Part shown: positions 60,509-64,000 of the stretch, piece by piece | Layout of the letters: each line of letters opens with the position of its first letter | Position numbering within the stretch: position 1 is the stretch's first letter | Assembly: GCA_016297215.1 (NCBI GenBank) | Contig: JAEDGZ010000003.1 | Span: 1 to 64,000 of the forward strand | Origin: Paludibacteraceae bacterium | Lineage (GTDB): Bacteria; Bacteroidota; Bacteroidia; Bacteroidales; Paludibacteraceae | DNA length: 64,000 nucleotides | Direction: 5' to 3' | Program-made: the position numbers and the translations under genes | The notes under the pieces: generated by a model | Databases searched by the model: none | What the model saw: the letters and a program-made list of their open reading frames with translations, nothing else | What the model was told of the DNA's origin: nothing

Positions 60509-60527
60509 CAGCCCAAAAAGGCAAACT

Positions 60528-61145
60528 ATGATAGATTATATCAAAGGCATACTTTCTGAACTGACACCCACGCTCGCGGTCGTAGAAGCCGCCGGCGTGG
60601 GTTATGCTATCAACATCACCCTGCCTGCCTATTCCTTGCTCGTTGGTAAGGAGCAGCAGGAGTGCCGACTCTACACTACCGAGATTATCCGCGAGGACAC
60701 CCATGACCTCTTCGGCTTCCCCTCCAAAGGCGAGCGGGCGCTCTTCGATATGCTGATGACGGTCAGCGGTATCGGTGCGAACACCGCCCGCATGATTCTC
60801 TCCGCGTTCTCCGCCTCCGAGGTGCGGCAAATCATCGCTACGGGCAATGCCAAAGCCCTCTCGCAGGTGAAGGGACTGGGTCCGAAGACGGCGCAGCGCG
60901 TGATAGTAGATTTGAAAGACAAAGTGCTGAAAGTGGAGTTGGAGGACGGCGCGACGCCCGTTGCCGACATGGAGTTGCCCGATATGTCTTCGCCTGCCAT
61001 GGAGGTGAAGGAAGAAGCCGTCGGCGCACTCACCATGCTCGGGTTCCAAGCCGCCGCCAGCGGAAAAGTGGTGGATAAAATCCTCCGCGAAGACCCCACG
61101 CTGCCCGTGGAGAAAGTAATCAAACTCGCCCTCAAAATGCTATGA
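60528..61145 (+). CDS. ruvA: Holliday junction branch migration protein RuvA
   Basis: 205 residues. The OB-fold start IDYIKGILSELTPTLAVVEA, the helix-hairpin-helix region (MLMTVSGIGANTARMILSAF and VKGLGPKTAQRVIVDLKDK) and the RuvB-binding C-terminal helices (EEAVGALTMLGFQAAASGK) are present. RuvA tetramers load RuvB on four-way junctions. Head of a unit with DUF1599, DoxX and probably tpiA. Confidence 0.96.
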   Translation: MIDYIKGILSELTPTLAVVEAAGVGYAINITLPAYSLLVGKEQQECRLYTTEIIREDTHDLFGFPSKGERALFDMLMTVSGIGANTARMILSAFSASEVRQIIATGNAKALSQVKGLGPKTAQRVIVDLKDKVLKVELEDGATPVADMELPDMSSPAMEVKEEAVGALTMLGFQAAASGKVVDKILREDPTLPVEKVIKLALKML

Positions 61146-61146
61146 T

Positions 61147-61683
61147 ATGAAGACGATAGAAGAATATGACGCAGTGGTGGCAGAGTGCCGCCATATATAC
61201 GAGTTGAAGATGAAGGACTATGGTCCCAGTTGGCGTATCATGCGTCCGCAGACGGTGAACGACCAACTCTTCATCAAAGCCAAGCGCGTTCGCGAGATAG
61301 AGCAGACGGGCGTGAACATGGTGGGCGAGAGCGTGGAAGGCGAGATGATGGCGATAGTCAACTACTCCGTCATCGGGCTTATCCAACTCTTCGAGGGCTA
61401 TGCCGACTCCGTGGATATGACCCGCGAGCGTGCTATCTCGCTCTACGACAAGTATATCGGCGATGCCAAAGCCCTCATGATTCGCAAGAACCACGACTAC
61501 GGCGAGGCGTGGCGCGACATGTTCCCTTCCAGCCTAACGGACATCATCCTCACCAAAATCAACCGCAACAAACAGATTGCCGCCAACGACAACCATACGC
61601 TCTGCTCCGAAGGTGCGGACGGCAACTATTTCGATATGATTAACTACGCTATCTTTTATCTGATTAAGCAGCATGAAACATAG
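61147..61683 (+). CDS. DUF1599 family protein
   Basis: 178 residues with two similar halves, each with a K-x-x-D-Y-G segment (MKDYGPSWRIMRPQTVNDQL and KNHDYGEAWRDMFPSSLTDI). This is the DUF1599 pattern, a Bacteroidetes family that resembles all-alpha nucleotide pyrophosphohydrolases. The function is unknown. It starts one base after ruvA and overlaps the next gene by 11 bases. Confidence 0.9.
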   Translation: MKTIEEYDAVVAECRHIYELKMKDYGPSWRIMRPQTVNDQLFIKAKRVREIEQTGVNMVGESVEGEMMAIVNYSVIGLIQLFEGYADSVDMTRERAISLYDKYIGDAKALMIRKNHDYGEAWRDMFPSSLTDIILTKINRNKQIAANDNHTLCSEGADGNYFDMINYAIFYLIKQHET

Positions 61684-62809
61684 TAAACCTCTCCATATCC
61701 TCGGCAGTATCTGCCGCACACTCCTCGGACTCACGTTTATCTTCTCCGGTTTCGTCAAAGCCATCGACCCGCTCGGTACTACCTATAAGATAGAAGACTA
61801 TCTGAAAGCCTTCGGCGGTGTGTTCATGGATATGATGCCCCTCGCCATGACGGCGGCTATCGTGATGATTGCTTTTGAGTTCGCGCTGGGCGTCTGCCTG
61901 CTCTGCAACGTCCGCACGAACATCACCTCGTGGCTGGCGCTGCTGTTCATGCTGGTAATGACCCCACTGACGCTCTATATCGCATTAGAGAACCCCGTAA
62001 CCGACTGCGGCTGCTTCGGCGATGCCATCAAACTGAGCAATTGGGCGACCTTCTGGAAGAACATCGTGCTCCTCGCGCTGGTGATAACGCTCTTGCGGAC
62101 CAAGCGTTATATCCGTCAGACCTTCACGTGGTGGGCAGAACTGGCGCTCCTCATTCTTGCCTTAGCCGCTATGGCGGGCGTGATGGGCTATTCGCTTACC
62201 CATCTGCCTTTCATCGATTTCCGCCCTTATAAGATAGGCAACAACCTTCCCGCGCTGATGGAGGTGCCCGACGATGCACCCCACGATGAGTATGCCGTTA
62301 CGTTCATCTACGAGAAAGACGGCGTGCAGCAGGAGTTCACCCTCGACAACTACCCCAAAGGCGACTCCACATGGACGTTTGTCAACCAGAAATCCGTGTT
62401 GGTGCAGAAGGGCTTTGAGCCTGCCATCCACGACTTCGAGTTGCTCAACAGCGACTTCGAAGACCTCACCTTCGACATCTTGGAGAGCGAGGTGCCCGTT
62501 ACGCTGGTGGTGATGTACGACCTGAGCAAGACCGACCGCGCCCAACTGCCCAAGGTGCAGGCACTCCACGAGCAATGCCGCGCCAACGACCTGCCCTTCT
62601 ATATCCTCACGGGCTCCGATGAGCAGACCATTGAGGCATTCTTCGTAAATAGCGATATATCGCCCGAGGATTGCATCCTCACCTGCGATGGCGTAACGCT
62701 CAAGACCATCGTCCGCGCCAACCCGGGAGTCATCGTCCTGCAAAACGGCACGGTTATTGATAAATATAACCTAAGAAATAAGAGGATCTTCCCAAATAAT
62801 GTAAAATAG
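61673..62809 (+). CDS. DoxX-family membrane protein with thioredoxin-like C-terminus
   Basis: 378 residues. Four or five helices in the first 185 residues form a DoxX/MauE-type domain, opening with GLTFIFSGFVKAIDPLGTTY. NPVTDCGCFGDAIKLSNW supplies the two nearby cysteines. The second half (about 195-378) is a soluble domain with a thioredoxin-like pattern but no CxxC. This is the BT_3928-type protein common in Bacteroidales. A redox role is inferred. It lies 34 bases before tpiA. Confidence 0.85.
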   Translation: MKHSKPLHILGSICRTLLGLTFIFSGFVKAIDPLGTTYKIEDYLKAFGGVFMDMMPLAMTAAIVMIAFEFALGVCLLCNVRTNITSWLALLFMLVMTPLTLYIALENPVTDCGCFGDAIKLSNWATFWKNIVLLALVITLLRTKRYIRQTFTWWAELALLILALAAMAGVMGYSLTHLPFIDFRPYKIGNNLPALMEVPDDAPHDEYAVTFIYEKDGVQQEFTLDNYPKGDSTWTFVNQKSVLVQKGFEPAIHDFELLNSDFEDLTFDILESEVPVTLVVMYDLSKTDRAQLPKVQALHEQCRANDLPFYILTGSDEQTIEAFFVNSDISPEDCILTCDGVTLKTIVRANPGVIVLQNGTVIDKYNLRNKRIFPNNVK

Positions 62810-62843
62810 TAAATTGTCAAATAAAAAATAAAAAATAAGAATT

Positions 62844-63593
62844 ATGCGTACAAGAATGGTTGCAGGCAACTGGAAGATGAACAAGACCCTGCAAGAAGGG
62901 GTAGCATTGGCTACCGAACTGAAAGAACAAGTGAAGAACCCTGCATGTGCTGTTGTTATCGGCACTCCGTTTATCCACCTCGCTACCGTGGCAGAGTTGC
63001 TCAAAGACTCTCCCATCAAGGTGGCAGCGGAGAACTGCGCCGACAAAGAGAAAGGTGCTTACACGGGTGAGGTCAGCGCCGCTATGGTGAAGTCCACCGG
63101 CGCAGAGTACTGCATCCTCGGGCACTCCGAGCGTCGTGCGTACTACCACGAGGACTATGCCATCCTCCGCGAGAAAGTGCAACTCGCGCTGGCAAACGGC
63201 TTGGAGGTTATCTTCTGCATCGGCGAGGTGAAAGAGGAGCGCGAGGCAGGCAAGCAGAACGAGGTGGTGAAAGCACAACTCGAAGGCTCTGTGTTCAACC
63301 TCACCGCTGAGGAGTGGAGCCATATCACGCTGGCTTACGAACCCGTATGGGCTATCGGCACCGGCTTGACCGCTACCCCCGCGCAGGCACAGGAGATTCA
63401 CGCCTATATCCGCTCGCTCGTGGCTGAGAAATACGGCGCACAAGTGGCAGACGACACCACCATCCTCTATGGCGGCTCCTGCAACGAGAAGAACGCGGCA
63501 GAGCTCTTTGCCAACCCCGATGTGGACGGCGGACTCATCGGCGGCGCTGCCCTCGTAGCAGAGAAATTCCTCGCTATCATCAACGCAAGATAA
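62844..63593 (+). CDS. tpiA: Triose-phosphate isomerase
   Basis: 249 residues, interconverts dihydroxyacetone phosphate and glyceraldehyde-3-phosphate. The catalytic Lys is in VAGNWKMNK, His in CILGHSERRAYY, Glu in LAYEPVWAIGTG, and the phosphate loops are LYGGSCNEKNAAEL and GGLIGGAALV. It is probably read from the ruvA promoter. Confidence 0.98.
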   Translation: MRTRMVAGNWKMNKTLQEGVALATELKEQVKNPACAVVIGTPFIHLATVAELLKDSPIKVAAENCADKEKGAYTGEVSAAMVKSTGAEYCILGHSERRAYYHEDYAILREKVQLALANGLEVIFCIGEVKEEREAGKQNEVVKAQLEGSVFNLTAEEWSHITLAYEPVWAIGTGLTATPAQAQEIHAYIRSLVAEKYGAQVADDTTILYGGSCNEKNAAELFANPDVDGGLIGGAALVAEKFLAIINAR

Positions 63594-64000
63594 GTTTCTA
63601 ATTTAGAATTTAGAATTAAGAATTAAGAAGGCGTTGCCTGCCTGTTTTCAGAGCATGAGCCCTCTTAATTCTTAATTACTACTGGTGCGTTAATTACTGT
63701 TTAATGCTATATAAGACGCTAATATACAATCAATCACAAGCATTCTTTGATTTTCTTATTTGATTTGAAAGTGGCTATGAGTATGTCCTTCCAGCAGTCA
63801 AGAAGTAATTTTGTTTTTGGTAATATTAAATGGTCAAATAAAATATTTGAAGAATATTTGGACAATATTTGGAAATATTTGTTGAAATAAAAAAGTTTTT
63901 GTTCGTTTTTGTCAAGTATGATTGTTTGTTTTTGTGTATAAATCTTATTTCGAGTTCATGTGAATATGCTTGCATCTATGTTTATCCCGATAAGTCGGGA
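63594..64000. other. AT-rich region at the window end
   Basis: It begins with tandem TTTAGAATTAAGAATTAAGA units and an inverse CTTAATTCTTAATTA copy near 63664, which could pair into a hairpin after tpiA. The rest is very AT-rich with no open frame or convincing promoter. Confidence 0.5.

Noticed and set aside
63806..63813. TAATTTTG as a promoter after tpiA
   Set aside because: No TTG or TTTG at the required distance and no gene follows within the window.

Overview
The window reads as chromosomal DNA of a Bacteroidales bacterium of roughly balanced GC. The evidence is a complete type IX secretion core (porP/sprF, gldK, gldL, gldM, gldN), Bacteroidetes-only families (DUF2795, DUF5606, DUF3098, DUF4861, Porin_10), and at least ten promoters of the Bacteroidetes type (TTG or TTTG, 19-20 bases, then TAnnTTTG). 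The secreted glycoside hydrolases and pectin genes suggest a gut, rumen or similar polysaccharide-rich habitat. Placement below the order is inference.

Layout. 1-4 kb: tRNA-Phe, an 11-bp tandem repeat, a small exported protein and pnp. 4-14 kb: a large secreted protein, a REP-associated tyrosine transposase (RAYT) embedded in REP palindromes, a BspA-type leucine-rich-repeat protein with a type IX-like tail, and two small exported proteins ending in a TM helix plus basic residues. 14-17 kb: a GH28 pectinase and DUF4861 lipoprotein pair. 17-24 kb: truA, a polysaccharide flippase, two FKBP isomerases, a zinc-ribbon coiled-coil protein, Nif3 and DUF5606. 24-32 kb: uvrA, a cation/proton antiporter, a second LRR protein and a bile-acid-symporter-family transporter. 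32-42 kb: a secreted tyrosine phosphatase, a porin, a glycogen/alpha-glucan cluster (GH57, glycosyltransferase, debranching enzyme), a small lipoprotein and a mannose-1-phosphate guanylyltransferase. 43-59 kb: a secreted GH13 amylase, then a very long co-directional run from DUF2795 through the type IX genes, ftsX, DUF3098, uppP, truB, queA, ung and polA, closed by a terminator. 59-64 kb: smpB, a CNNM/CBS protein, ruvA, DUF1599, a DoxX-family protein and tpiA.

Functional links. The gldKLMN/porP machine would export proteins with C-terminal sorting tails. One protein in the window has a tail like the known type IX signal, and four others share a short tail of the form K-x-L-x-x-G-x-L-x-I-x-R. 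Glucan use appears both outside the cell (GH13) and in the cytoplasm (GH57, glycosyltransferase, debranching enzyme).

The most unusual aspect is the repeat landscape. A RAYT gene is flanked by REP/REPIN palindromes, and the same palindromes recur through the first half of the window. These and several other repeat families are inserted in frame inside otherwise intact housekeeping genes: uvrA at two sites, the flippase, a porin, nif3 and probably polA. Others supply the stop codons of neighbouring genes. This resembles the Rickettsia palindromic elements that become part of proteins, but here beside a candidate REP-mobilising enzyme. PolA also appears to have lost its whole proofreading-exonuclease domain.
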